Below are positions 42,773 through 52,130 of a stretch of DNA of 64,000 nucleotides, piece after piece (within the stretch, counting starts at the first letter, position 1; the number at the start of each line of letters is the position of its first letter). Origin of the DNA: Macrosoma leucophasiata (Eukaryota > Arthropoda > Insecta > Lepidoptera > Hedylidae); assembly GCA_036365455.1 (NCBI GenBank), contig JAWQUS010000030.1:18558001-18622000 (forward strand), in the 5' to 3' direction. The notes below the pieces were generated by a model, which had not been told where the DNA came from, ran no database searches, and was given only the letters and a program-made list of their open reading frames with translations. The position numbers and the translations under genes were made by a program.

Positions 42773-43056
42773 CTGGTGGTAGAGCTCCAGTGACGGAGCT
42801 TGCGAGCGTAGGCACCACCGCATTATCTAATATACTTGCTGCTAAATGGCAGTGTTCAGCACTGTCGTGTTTCGGCCAGGTGGTAATGTACGGCCTTGTA
42901 ATTTCCGGCACAGAGACATAACACCTTAGGCCTCAGGAGTGGTAACGCGTCTGCATTTTGACCTTAGTCTTTGTGTGGGTGTCTATAGGCTGCAGTCATC
43001 ACTCAACATCAATGTGAACTGCATGCTTGTTTGCCATTTCCAATACATTAAAAAAA
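42773..43056 (+). repeat. SINE-M copy, full-length
   Basis: Head CTGGTGGTAGAGCTCCAGTG to tail TTCCAATACATTAAAAAAA. The tail runs straight into a family E element. Confidence 0.85.
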
Positions 43057-43632
43057 CCGGTCAAGTGCGTGTCGGGCCACGCGCATGTAGGGTTCCGTAG
43101 TTACAGAGTAAGAGATGTAATGAAAAAATAAATAAGTATTTTCAATGGAGTTGTTCGAAATTTTCTAGTAAAATACATTTGGTCGATTATTACTCGCAAA
43201 CTTGTAAAGACAACTTGTGATAGTTTTCCTTTCAATTTAATTATATATTATACTAATTTTAAATTAAATTATTATTATTTTATTATTACATTATACTATT
43301 GCCGTAACGTTTGAATTTCTAACATATGCACACTCCTAACAATTTTAAAACACCTATTCAACGATACCTTACACCATACAGAAATCAAAAATTTTAAAAA
43401 ATATCCTAGCGTTACATAATATTTAGGAGTACCCTAATATTTTTTTTCATGTTTTTATTCTACCATTTTGTTGGCGTTATTAAGGTTTATACTTGTGCCT
43501 TGTTTATACCTTTCAAGTCTCTAGTAACAAGAGTTTTTGCGCTAAACCGCGGACGGACAGACAGACTGACAGGCAGACAGACGGACATGACGAAACTATA
43601 AAGATTCCTTATTTACTACGGAACCCTAAAAA
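43050..43632 (+). mobile_element. Family E element inserted at a SINE-M A-tail
   Basis: Starts AAAACCGGTCAAGTGCGTGT and ends TACTACGGAACCCTAAAAA. Compared with 30145-30790 it carries internal deletions and an AT insertion. Confidence 0.65.
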
Positions 43633-43959
43633 CAGTTCTAATACATCAAAATTTCAAATCTCTTCGATAGTCACCTAAATCCTCAGATAATGATATGACG
43701 ATTCCATCACTGAACCGTGAAATTCCAATGCATCGATTTTCGAGGTAGTAGGTATATTCGAATGCGGTTGGAAGCCAAATTGATGAAGCTCTATTGGTAT
43801 GCAGCCTCCACCACCTTCCATAGATTGCCAGTAAGATGGCCGCATATGAGATTCTTTCAAACTACTTTATTACGATTGCATTGTTGCTAAACTATTTTGA
43901 ATTGTCTAGCCGTATTTTATGAGTTGGAGATATACCTACCTGCATTATAATGGGAATGA

Positions 43960-44112
43960 TTTATATGTGTACTATTTATTTTTCGCAATAACACATGCGT
44001 GTGAACTTTAGAAATTAAAGAAAAAACGGAAAGATTTTTTTCCTCCATTTTTTTCCTGCCCGAAGTAAAATTTTTCTTTCGGTTTTTTTCTTTAATTTCG
44101 AAAATAACCATA
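43960..44112. repeat. Decayed relative of the tRNA-like repeat tail
   Basis: TTCGCAATAACACATGCGTGTGAAC and AAAGAAAAAACGGAAAGATT parallel the 23735 repeat. A fold-back-like second half (TTTTCTTTCGGTTTTTTTCT) lies opposite. Confidence 0.45.
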
Positions 44113-44117
44113 AAGTA

Positions 44118-44198
44118 AAAGCAAAAATCCAGTAGATAAATAAAAATAACAAGCTACTTTTGCTTGTTATTTTTATTTATCTACTGGATTTTTGCTTT
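44118..44198. repeat. Perfect 37-bp fold-back hairpin
   Basis: Arm 44118-44154 (AAAGCAAAAATCCAGTAGAT...) is exactly inverted at 44162-44198 with the 7-base loop TACTTTT. Confidence 0.92.
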
Positions 44199-44274
44199 AA
44201 CTATAAGGTAGGCACCTTAGCATTTGAGGTGATAAGATATCATTAAATATTGTATTAAAATAAAATATTACGTT

Positions 44275-44374
44275 GACCTTGGTCTTTGTGTGGGTGTCTA
44301 TAGGCTGCAGTCATCACTTTACATCAATGTGACCTGCATGCTTGCTTGCCACTTCCATTACATACAAAAAAAAA
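44275..44374 (+). repeat. SINE-M 3' part
   Basis: GACCTTGGTCTTTGTGTGGG to CATTACATACAAAAAAAAA. Confidence 0.8.
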
Positions 44375-44794
44375 CTCGAAACCTGCCGGCAACCTGCCAA
44401 CTGCACTTGCCTTCATTTATATTTAGAAGGCAGTTGATTGCTTCCGGATGCGCAGCGTCTTTGTTTATATTGTTGTTGCCATGGCAACCGCATTTGTTTC
44501 ATCGATTTCACGAGGGTTGTTGAACTTAATGCATTATTGAATGTGAATACGAAGCAGGTGCTATTTTCAATTCGGTTAATTAGACAGTCATAATAATAAA
44601 GTATGAATCAGAATCAGAAATTAATTTATTCATTTAGGGTGACAGGCACCTCTTATGACACGTCAAAAACAAACAAACTAAAATAAAGTGAATAACAATT
44701 GATACAGATGTCAATTTACAAGCTAAAAATATACAATATCACTTAATTAAATCTAAATATAATATAGTAATATAGTACTTGACTAAGCAATTGA

Positions 44795-44994
44795 CGACCC
44801 GGTTAGTCCAGCGGTGTGAGATGACCGTTTGATTCGGAGTTTCGCGGGTTCGATCCCCGCACCGGGGCAAATGTTTGTATGGCCTACAGATACTTGTTTC
44901 GGTTCTGGGTGTTTGTGTATGTGTTGTATGTGTACAACGGCACCCATGACACAGGTTTATATCTACTTTGGGGCTGTAAGTGTAAGCGTATAAT
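44795..44994 (+). repeat. SINE-T, clear tRNA-derived head
   Basis: The head GACCCGGTTAGTCCAGCGGT then GGGTTCGATCCCCGCACCGG shows A- and B-box-like motifs. The body has GGTTCTGGGTGTTTGTGTAT and TACAACGGCACCCATGACAC. The tail is cut by the next element. Confidence 0.75.
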
Positions 44995-45184
44995 TTTTTG
45001 ACGTGACAACGTCTTAATTTAGGTTGCGGCTCGGAGTCACTCATGAAAAAGTGTAACGCCCGGTAACGTAACGATGAGTCACCGAACGAGAGAGAGGCCT
45101 GCCGGACCGGCGAATGCCTTTCTACCGAGAAAAAGACGTTGTCACGTAAAATCTTCGCCCGTAAAACCGACTTTACAGGCAACC
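44995..45184. mobile_element. TIR element, second copy of the 38867 family
   Basis: TTGACGTGACAACGTCTTAA ... AAGACGTTGTCACGTAAAAT plus the trailer ending TTTACAGGCAACC. Confidence 0.75.
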
Positions 45185-45307
45185 AGTTTGTTTTTTTTTT
45201 TAGAGTAACTAGGTATAAGTATATTAGTAGAATGTCTCATTTCCCCTTTTACAAACTGATAACAAAGATAAAGATTAAATACAGAGAAGACACCGGGGAC
45301 ACACACA

Positions 45308-45978
45308 CTGGTGGTAGAGTTCCAGTGAAAGAGCTCGAGGTTGTAGGCACCATCGTATTACCAAAACAATCTGCCGCTTTATGGTAGTGTTCACTATCGT
45401 GTTCCGGTTAGATAGTAATGTAACTTCACTCCTGTAATCCCCGAAGGGGTAGGCAGAGGTAAATGCATGCATTCAAGCATACATTCAAACACCCACGATT
45501 CGCCTGTTACGTTTTGACCCATGAAACAGGTGGCAAACCTGTCGATTTTTTTTTTTTTTTTTTCATTTTTGGCCACATTACCAAACTTCGAGGTATTGGG
45601 AAATTTTCCAGAAGATTGAAAAATCCTAACAGAACCAGAGATAAAGGACTACATGTTTATTTCTGATAGTCCCCTACCCGGGAATCGAACCCAGGACCCT
45701 AGCGTAGTAGTATCGGCCTACTACCACTAGGCTTCTCATCAGTAGCTAACACATAACTATTTAACTGCATCCAGTTAGATAGTTATGTGTTAGTAATGTA
45801 CGGCCCCGTAATAACTTATCACAGAGACACATCAACTTAGGTCTTAGGGGTGGCAACGCATCTGCATTGTGAACTCTGGTCTTAGTGTGGGTGTGTGTCC
45901 ATCAATAAGCTGCAGTTATCACTAATCATCTATGTGAACTGCATGCTGGTTTGCCACCTCCATTACATAAAAAAAACC
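45308..45978 (+). repeat. SINE-M copy split by SINE-P
   Basis: Head part 45308-45422 and tail part about 45790-45978 are one SINE-M. The left break ends GTTAGATAGTAATGTA and the right part begins with GTTAGATAGTTATGTGTTAG, a target duplication of about 15 bp with changes. Confidence 0.7.
45423..45773 (-). repeat. SINE-P copy (tRNA-derived), nested in SINE-M
   Basis: On the minus strand the head has CCTAGTGGTAGTAGGCCGAT and GGGTTCGATTCCCGGGTAGG, followed by ATTTTCCCAATACCTCGAAG and a 3' end with ATGCATGCATTTACCTCTGC. A poly(T) run lies at 45547-45563. Confidence 0.7.
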
Positions 45979-46179
45979 TATTGTACGTTAGTAGTGTGTT
46001 AAGCCGGTGACATCCTTGCCCGATGGATTTCAACAACGTACCATTTCTATTTGCCTTGTCATTTAGATTTCTGTAGTACTAATCCAATTCTAGTACTTAA
46101 TATAAAAAAAAAAAAAAGCGCCTAGTATATTTGTGACAGCAATACATCAGTCTGTGGTCGTAGAAAAAATTGTTACAGG

Positions 46180-46225
46180 TATAAAAATTTACCACCTGTT
46201 TGCCACTTCCATTACATAAAAAAGC
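46180..46225 (+). repeat. SINE-M tail fragment
   Basis: CCTGTTTGCCACTTCCATTACATAAAAAA. Confidence 0.7.
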
Positions 46226-46249
46226 CTACCTATACCTAATATAAAACTG

Positions 46250-46830
46250 TGCAGGACGCTCGTGAATAGTGTACAGTGTTTGTGATTAAAAAACAATTTT
46301 TATAGTCATCGGCCATACAGTCCTCAATAGTGTATGTTGTCAGCGCGTAGACAACCTATAACAATCACGTTGTGTAGTGGTTGATAGCATAGTACACAAA
46401 GGAGACGTCCAAGGCACGTCTTAAAAGATCCGGACGATGAGACCACGTTGGCCATCGCCGCTATGAACAATCATTTACAGAATCACACTGCACAAACCGC
46501 CAATACAACGCGCCGACGCGTTTCGCGCCGCGCCCGCCCCTGATCCCGACCCTATATCCGGCCCCGCGAGGCCGATGACATTCCGGTTATCACCAACCGA
46601 ATGGAGTAGAGCGAAAGTTGCACCGCCCATAATCGCATATGTCTCATATGTCTCTCCGCAACGTCCTAAGTCGAGGCACGGACCCGCATGGGTCACACTT
46701 AGGCAGTTGCGCTAACTTTTGGCTTAGGCTGGAGCGCCTTCTGTGCTCGCCGATTGCCCGGTGAAGTAGACTAGTGCCGTCTCGAGACAGGCCGCTTTAC
46801 ACAAAGCCCGAACTAAAAAAAAAAAAAACC
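46250..46830 (+). repeat. GC-richer sequence ending in poly(A), possible retroposon
   Basis: Moderately GC-rich, no intact frame, ending CAAAGCCCGAACT then 15 A. This looks like a LINE 3' end. The identity of the family was not recognised. Confidence 0.35.
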
Positions 46831-46929
46831 TGTTTCGCATGCGATATCCGCCATACGGCGTGCGTCTTCAATCCAGTCCATAGTAAAGTGTGGTTCGCCA
46901 CATAAACAATGTCAATAAACCACTACAAG

Positions 46930-47640
46930 GTTTTTGTCTACATTTATATATTATTTGTCTGGGATAACTTCTTATCATCATTATCACTCTAGCCGAAACA
47001 CGTTCACAGGTGGACTAAGCCTTTTCCAAAGATGCCCACGACAGTACGTCATTAGAAGATATGACATACTAAGAACTGAATATATAGCTGAGACCTGTCT
47101 ATTATATGGGCCTTGGTATCGTCAAACGTCATCAAATTTGGAGTACCTCCCACCGTCTCACGCTAGTTGCAACGGATCACGCCAAGCCGTTCGAACGTCA
47201 CAAGTGAGACGTTGTATGCAACCACCTCAAAGCCTTGACTGTCAAAATCAATTGACAACTCAAATCCATGGTGCCCTTTTTAAATCGTTTTTTGTATGAG
47301 AGTCCTCTTCTTCCCTCTTGACTGCCTCGTTGGTCCACTAAGGCTTCTTATCGAGATGCCGAAGCCTGGATTCCCTGAATTTTCAGTAGCAGCCCGGAGT
47401 CTGGGACCAGTGCCTCAAAAAGCACGGTAAAGCTATCGGTTCAGCGCCCGATCTCTCTCAAGTCGTGTCGGATTGCCGTCGGGCTCTGTTGATGATATTC
47501 TCAGACCGCACTACGACTTTACTTCTAGCAAAGTATACTTAGAACTATCGGTAAAGTATGAGTTTGACAGCTCTAAGTGCGATTGGCTATAAATCATAGT
47601 GCTTTGACAGCTCTAAGCGTAGTTTGCTGAAAATCGTAGT
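46930..47640. other. Unassigned, repeat-like
   Basis: 46975-47045 resembles repeat F (AGCCGAAACACGTTCACAGG). A roughly 38-bp unit with TTTGACAGCTCTAAG is tandemly duplicated at 47550-47632. No gene. Confidence 0.35.
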
Positions 47641-47646
47641 AGGGTC

Positions 47647-47975
47647 TGTGAATCTCACCTTGAGAGTGAGGAAATAAGAAGTGCTTTGTTTGCGCATACA
47701 CTGGTGCACTATAATATATCCTGCGTAACTTGGCTGTAGAGGAACGGGTAGAAGTGTTCGATGAAAAGGGAGGATTCTCAGACCAGGCGAGGTGATAGCG
47801 CCTGGCGGGCCGCAGCCCAACGATTGACGTTGGGAAGTTGTATATATACCAAGTCTTGGGAAATCTTCGTCTGTGTGATGTTATTGGATTGACACGCCAT
47901 CTGCAGTACTAGATAAGTACTGTGAGGTTTCGTCTGTATTCCACTAGTTGGCGCCTTAATGTAGTGGACGCTACA
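47647..47975 (-). mobile_element. Probable 329-bp LTR, minus orientation
   Basis: The segment begins TG and ends CA on the plus strand. On the minus strand it starts TGTAGCGTCCACTACATTAA, immediately preceded by a purine tract (GGAGGGGAGTGA, 47988-47976) that looks like a polypurine tract. It contains TATATATA. No partner LTR or polymerase is present, so it is a truncated Ty3-like 3' end or a solo-LTR-like remnant. Inference. Confidence 0.45.
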
Positions 47976-47988
47976 TCACTCCCCTCCA

Positions 47989-49250
47989 AGACCGGAGGTT
48001 GATACGATTGAGGCAGCTGTCAGAACTTCTCGCGGTGCTGTGCCAATGCCATATAGTCTCAAGTGCCAGTGAGTCGGGCGCGAAGGTCCTCTGCTAGTCG
48101 CCGGATTGGCCGTCGTGACCGAAATTAGGTCTGGAGGACATTATAACTCTTATTCCCAATTACCTACATAATAGTCCGTATTCAATAACCAATAAAAGTC
48201 ACCTTTATCTCTCCAAGGCTACTCTCATGACCCTACGTGATTGATCATACGAAATGTATTCGTTTGATCACTTTGAATAGCGTGCTACATGCTTCAAAAG
48301 ACGACGTCTTTAGCCCGACCTTGTCGTAAAATAGAAGCTCAATTTACTATAATTATAGTTCACGAATATTTATGCGGTGTATTAGGGTAATAAGGCAATT
48401 AGAGTTTGTTAGATTCATTTAGAATGTAGAATAAATGCTCGGATATGTGGCAAGATGCAATAAGTTCAGTAAGTGTTCTTATTTTTGAAATGTAGGTAGA
48501 TAGGTATATTGGTTTATCTCTACAGGAGAATGACTTCCTTGACTACAAGTTCTAATACCCATATTCTAAGCCGTAACCTCGACCTTTACTCAACCTCACT
48601 GTAACTAAAAACGGCAACTCGACATTCTGCCTCCGTTTGAGGCAAGGAAGCAATTGTCAAACTTGAGGAGTACTTACATTTACGCGATATTCTTGCGCTC
48701 AATAAGTTTTTCGTGTCGTAACTGTCTGGAAATATAATTAAATACCACATTTTTCTATTAAAATGAGTTTTCAAGACTTTGTGAATTATCTATAATACTC
48801 GTAATCTACTGTCAAAATACGACTAAGAATATGGATTTCGAGGCGTCCTCATAAAATGTCCTCAGCTGAGTATGAGTCATGGAATGTTTCGAGTAACTTC
48901 TTAGAATATGGGTGTTAATCCCTTAGATGGGGCAGACGGCGTACACAATGCTTCTTCAGGAGTGCGACCCCCTATCTCGAAACAATGAACAATCTTGGCC
49001 GCAATATTACTGGCAAGACGTTTTGGCATTGATACAAAATAAATGTTCTTTCTTCTTCTTCTTCTTAAACATAGTTGCTCACTATTGGCCTCTTAAGAAG
49101 GCTCAAAGTCCGTTTCTGTTGCATCAAAATATTCATCAAATTTATGGTTTTTGTCAAATTTAACAGTAAGTGACATTGAAGGGCGCCCACACAAAGCTGC
49201 GATGCGATGAAGATGTACCTACCAGTGATGTATGTTACCTACTTGTGCTA
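47989..49250. other. Unassigned, mostly AT-rich
   Basis: 47989-48130 may be internal sequence of the LTR element above. A (TTC)n run lies at about 49047-49066. No gene recognised. Confidence 0.35.
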
Positions 49251-49254
49251 AATT

Positions 49255-49380
49255 TTTCATATCTCTAGTATCAATAGTTTTTGCGCTAAACCGCGGACGG
49301 ACGGACAGACAGACAGGCAGACAGACAGACGGACATGGCGAAACTATAAGGGTTCCTTGTTTAACTACAGAACCCTAAAA
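49255..49380 (+). repeat. Family E right end
   Basis: CTAAACCGCGGACGGACGGAC, GACAGACAGACGGACATGGC and AACTACAGAACCCTAAAAAT. Confidence 0.7.
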
Positions 49381-49414
49381 ATGAGCAATATATGAAGAAA
49401 TAAAAAAAACCTCA

Positions 49415-49706
49415 CTTCACGCCTGTTATTTCCGAAGGGGTAGGCAGAGGTAAATGCATGCATTCAAGCATACATGCAAAAACCCACGACTTGCTGGTTA
49501 CGTTTTGGCCCGTACTTACAGGTAGTGAGCCTGTTGACATATCCGGGCACATTACCAAACTTCGAGGTACTGAGAAATTTCCAGAAAATGATAAAATCCA
49601 AATTAAACCAGATATTAAGGACTTAACACCATTATCTCTGATACCCCCTACCCGGGAATCGAAGCCTAGTAGTAGTGGCCTGCTACCACTAGGCTATCGA
49701 GACAGT
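49415..49706 (-). repeat. SINE-P copy
   Basis: Same family as 45423: CCGAAGGGGTAGGCAGAGGT at the left and CCCTACCCGGGAATCGAAGC with AGTGGCCTGCTACCACTAGG at the right. The head carries a short internal deletion. Confidence 0.7.
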
Positions 49707-50012
49707 TAAGGAGAAATAAAACATTAAATCTGGTTTTAATTAACAGTAGAATATACAAGTGTTTTCCTACAAAACGTAATAAAAAACTCGGTGCACAATT
49801 TGAGATAAAGTTTCCACGGTTATAATTAAAACCCGGTTCATCATTAACACGATATCACCATCTCATATCTCCCGTTACAGATAAAAAAGTACTTCAGTTA
49901 ATTTATAATAAATTGTCTTGTAATTTAGTCAACACCACAAAGCGAAAATTAATATCACATTAAATTCATATTTGGGTAAACCCTGTATTGACGGCGGGAA
50001 TAATAGAGCCGT

Positions 50013-50177
50013 ATTTTTTATGTAATGAAGGTAGGTATATAGTAGCAAACAAGCATGCTGTTCACGTGACGATTGCAGTCTAAAGACATTTGTACAAAAA
50101 CCAGAGGTCAAAATGCAGATGCGTTGCCATGCCTGCCTAAGTTGTTGTCTCTGTGATAGTTATTACGGGGCCATACA
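50013..50177 (-). repeat. SINE-M, diverged, head missing
   Basis: TTTTTTATGTAATGAAGGTA to GTTATTACGGGGCCATAC. The TGATAGTTATTACGGGGCC subfamily form is shared with 7830 and 10500. Confidence 0.7.
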
Positions 50178-50489
50178 AAACTTAGTTTATATCAATCGTA
50201 TTATAATGAAAAATATAATACAACACATAATAAAAGTCTGTGCATAATTGAGATACTGTTTGTAATTTTATTAGATCATATGTGTCAATAAGGTTAATCA
50301 TTTTTTGTATAATTTCATTCTCAATGCACCAACATATTTTTTTTCTCAACACAACCCCAAGGTTGACTGGTCGAGAATGCATCATAGCATTAAGTCCGCC
50401 TCATGTTCTTGTAAGTCCAAGAAAGTTTAAATAAGTAAAGAAATAAAATTTCCATGTTATTAATTAAAACCCGGTTCATTGTTAACATA

Positions 50490-50912
50490 GCGGCGCAGGC
50501 CCACCGAGATGCATGCTGTGCACGGTCTCGCGGTGCATTTTAGCTGCGTGTATTAATTTGTTTGACAACGTGGCTCAATGTTTCCACTGGAGTACATGAA
50601 GACCCACGAATAATGTATAGCGTAGCGTGGCACGGCGCACGGAGGCTACGCAAGTCCCACTGCAATCCAAGGATAGATAAGCGAGCTGTACATAGTCGTG
50701 GGCCATATTCTTGTACTTCCAGTGGAAACGTAGACGTTGATAGCGTTGAGCTAATCGCCTATTCGAGCTAGCCACGTATGTGTCAATGACGTCAATTCAT
50801 GTGTAGCCACTTTGTGGGTTGCAGTGGACACTACCACATACAATTTCATATAAAGCAAAGTTTAATACACGTGCGCAGCCTCTCCGTGCGCCGCGGTGGG
50901 CCCGTGCCTTAA
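50490..50912. mobile_element. piggyBac-like MITE, second copy
   Basis: GCGGCGCAGGCCCACCGAG at the left and GCGCCGCGGTGGGCCCGTGCC then TTAA at the right. The interior matches the 628-1120 element without its extra insertion. Confidence 0.6.
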
Positions 50913-51104
50913 TACATCACTGAATAACTCCCGTTACACATAATGAAGTCCTCTGTTAATTCATAATAAATGGTGTTGTAATTTAGTCAACACCGCAAAG
51001 CGACATTTAAATTCACATCAAATTCATATTTGGACAAGTATTGTATTGACGGCGTGTGATATTAGAACCGTAATTATTTTTAATGGCCCCAAAAGGTTCT
51101 ATAA

Positions 51105-51205
51105 TTGTAAATGAATAATAAATAAAAATACGCTTACATTACACAAACACCCAGATCCGAAACTAATATCTGTAGGCTATACAAATATGTCCCGGCGCGG
51201 GGTTC
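51105..51205 (-). repeat. SINE-T, truncated
   Basis: AATAAATAAAAATACGCTTACATT, ACCCAGATCCGAAACTAATA and GCGGGGTTCAAACC (B box on the minus strand). Confidence 0.6.
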
Positions 51206-51544
51206 AAACCTGCGGGTAGAAGAAGAAGAAGAAGAAGAAAAGCTCCAGTGACGGAGTTCGCGGGCGTAGGCACCACCGCATTACCTAATATTATGTATGT
51301 ATGTATGTATCTTCACGCCAGGTCCCTAACGGGGTAGGCAGAGAGTGTAGAGCGCCAGATATCCCGGTTCTGACAAACTTCTCGTACCTCGTCTACCATT
51401 CATACATGCACGCCGATTCCTAAGACTTTTGATCCCACCATCAGACAGAACTCGACCTATTTGGTCATGGTAGGTCAGTCTTGGTCTTCCTGGGCTTCTG
51501 CAACCATCCACATTCGAATTGTTTCTGTTTAGTCATTCGCTCAT

Positions 51545-51748
51545 TGTTAAGTCTTGTATAAAAGATTCTCAATAGTGTGGTTCAGCTATGTAAATCTAGA
51601 TGGCGCTGTACCATTTCACTGAGATCTTTGCATTACGCTGTAGAGATTCTTTAAGCTCTACATGAGTATATGTGTTTGGTTCTAATAAATTGTCTTTCGC
51701 TGTGAGAACGTTGTTTACATTTGGGAGGATATCTTGGGATCCTGAACA
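51545..51748 (+). mobile_element. BEL/Pao 5' LTR
   Basis: 204 bp, TGTTAAGTCTTG...GATCCTGAACA, with TG/CA ends. By eye it is identical to the 3' LTR. It includes TATAAAA near its start and AATAAA later, plausible promoter and polyadenylation signals. Confidence 0.92.
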
Positions 51749-51767
51749 TGGTCCTATCGAGCCGGAC
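51749..51767 (+). promoter_or_regulatory. Putative primer-binding site
   Basis: TGGTCCTATCGAGCCGGAC begins directly after the LTR. It starts TGG, as a site pairing with a tRNA CCA end must. It resembles the complement of the insect tRNA-Tyr 3' end with one extra base (recalled from memory). Confidence 0.55.
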
Positions 51768-52130
51768 GGAACGTATCGAGGAATAAAGTGTGGATACTGG
51801 TACAAGTAGTGTAAGTGTTGGACTGCGGACAAACTGTGAGTAACTTTACGTATATTTCAAAGACTTAGAAAAATAGTGAAGTGATTAGTTCAGTGAAAAG
51901 TAAAGTGTCAAAGACTTAGAATAATTTACGAAAAAACAGAAAGACGGGGAACCTATGCCCAATTTTACATAGAAAATATTGAGCTCTTAAACACTTAGAA
52001 AAATTCTTGGACTTGTAATATTTTGGGTCAGTTTGGAACTTGTAATTTTCTCCGTTCATCTTAGACACTTGTGAAATTTCAACTTCAACTTTAGTAGCAA
52101 TATTCGAAATAGTTGAATAACAGCGGCAAC

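Larger units (their letters stand above)
44600..45262 (-). repeat. Repeat C, split by SINE-T plus a TIR element
   Basis: 44600-44775 and about 45205-45262 together match 3200-3440 inverted (GAATCAGAATCAGAAATTAA, AGGCACCTCTTATGACACGT; AATGTCTCATTTCCCCTTTT). The middle is occupied by the next two elements. Confidence 0.6.

Noticed and set aside
52113..52130. Polyprotein start at an upstream TTG
   Set aside because: The first ATG in frame (52131) has good context. A TTG start has no support here.
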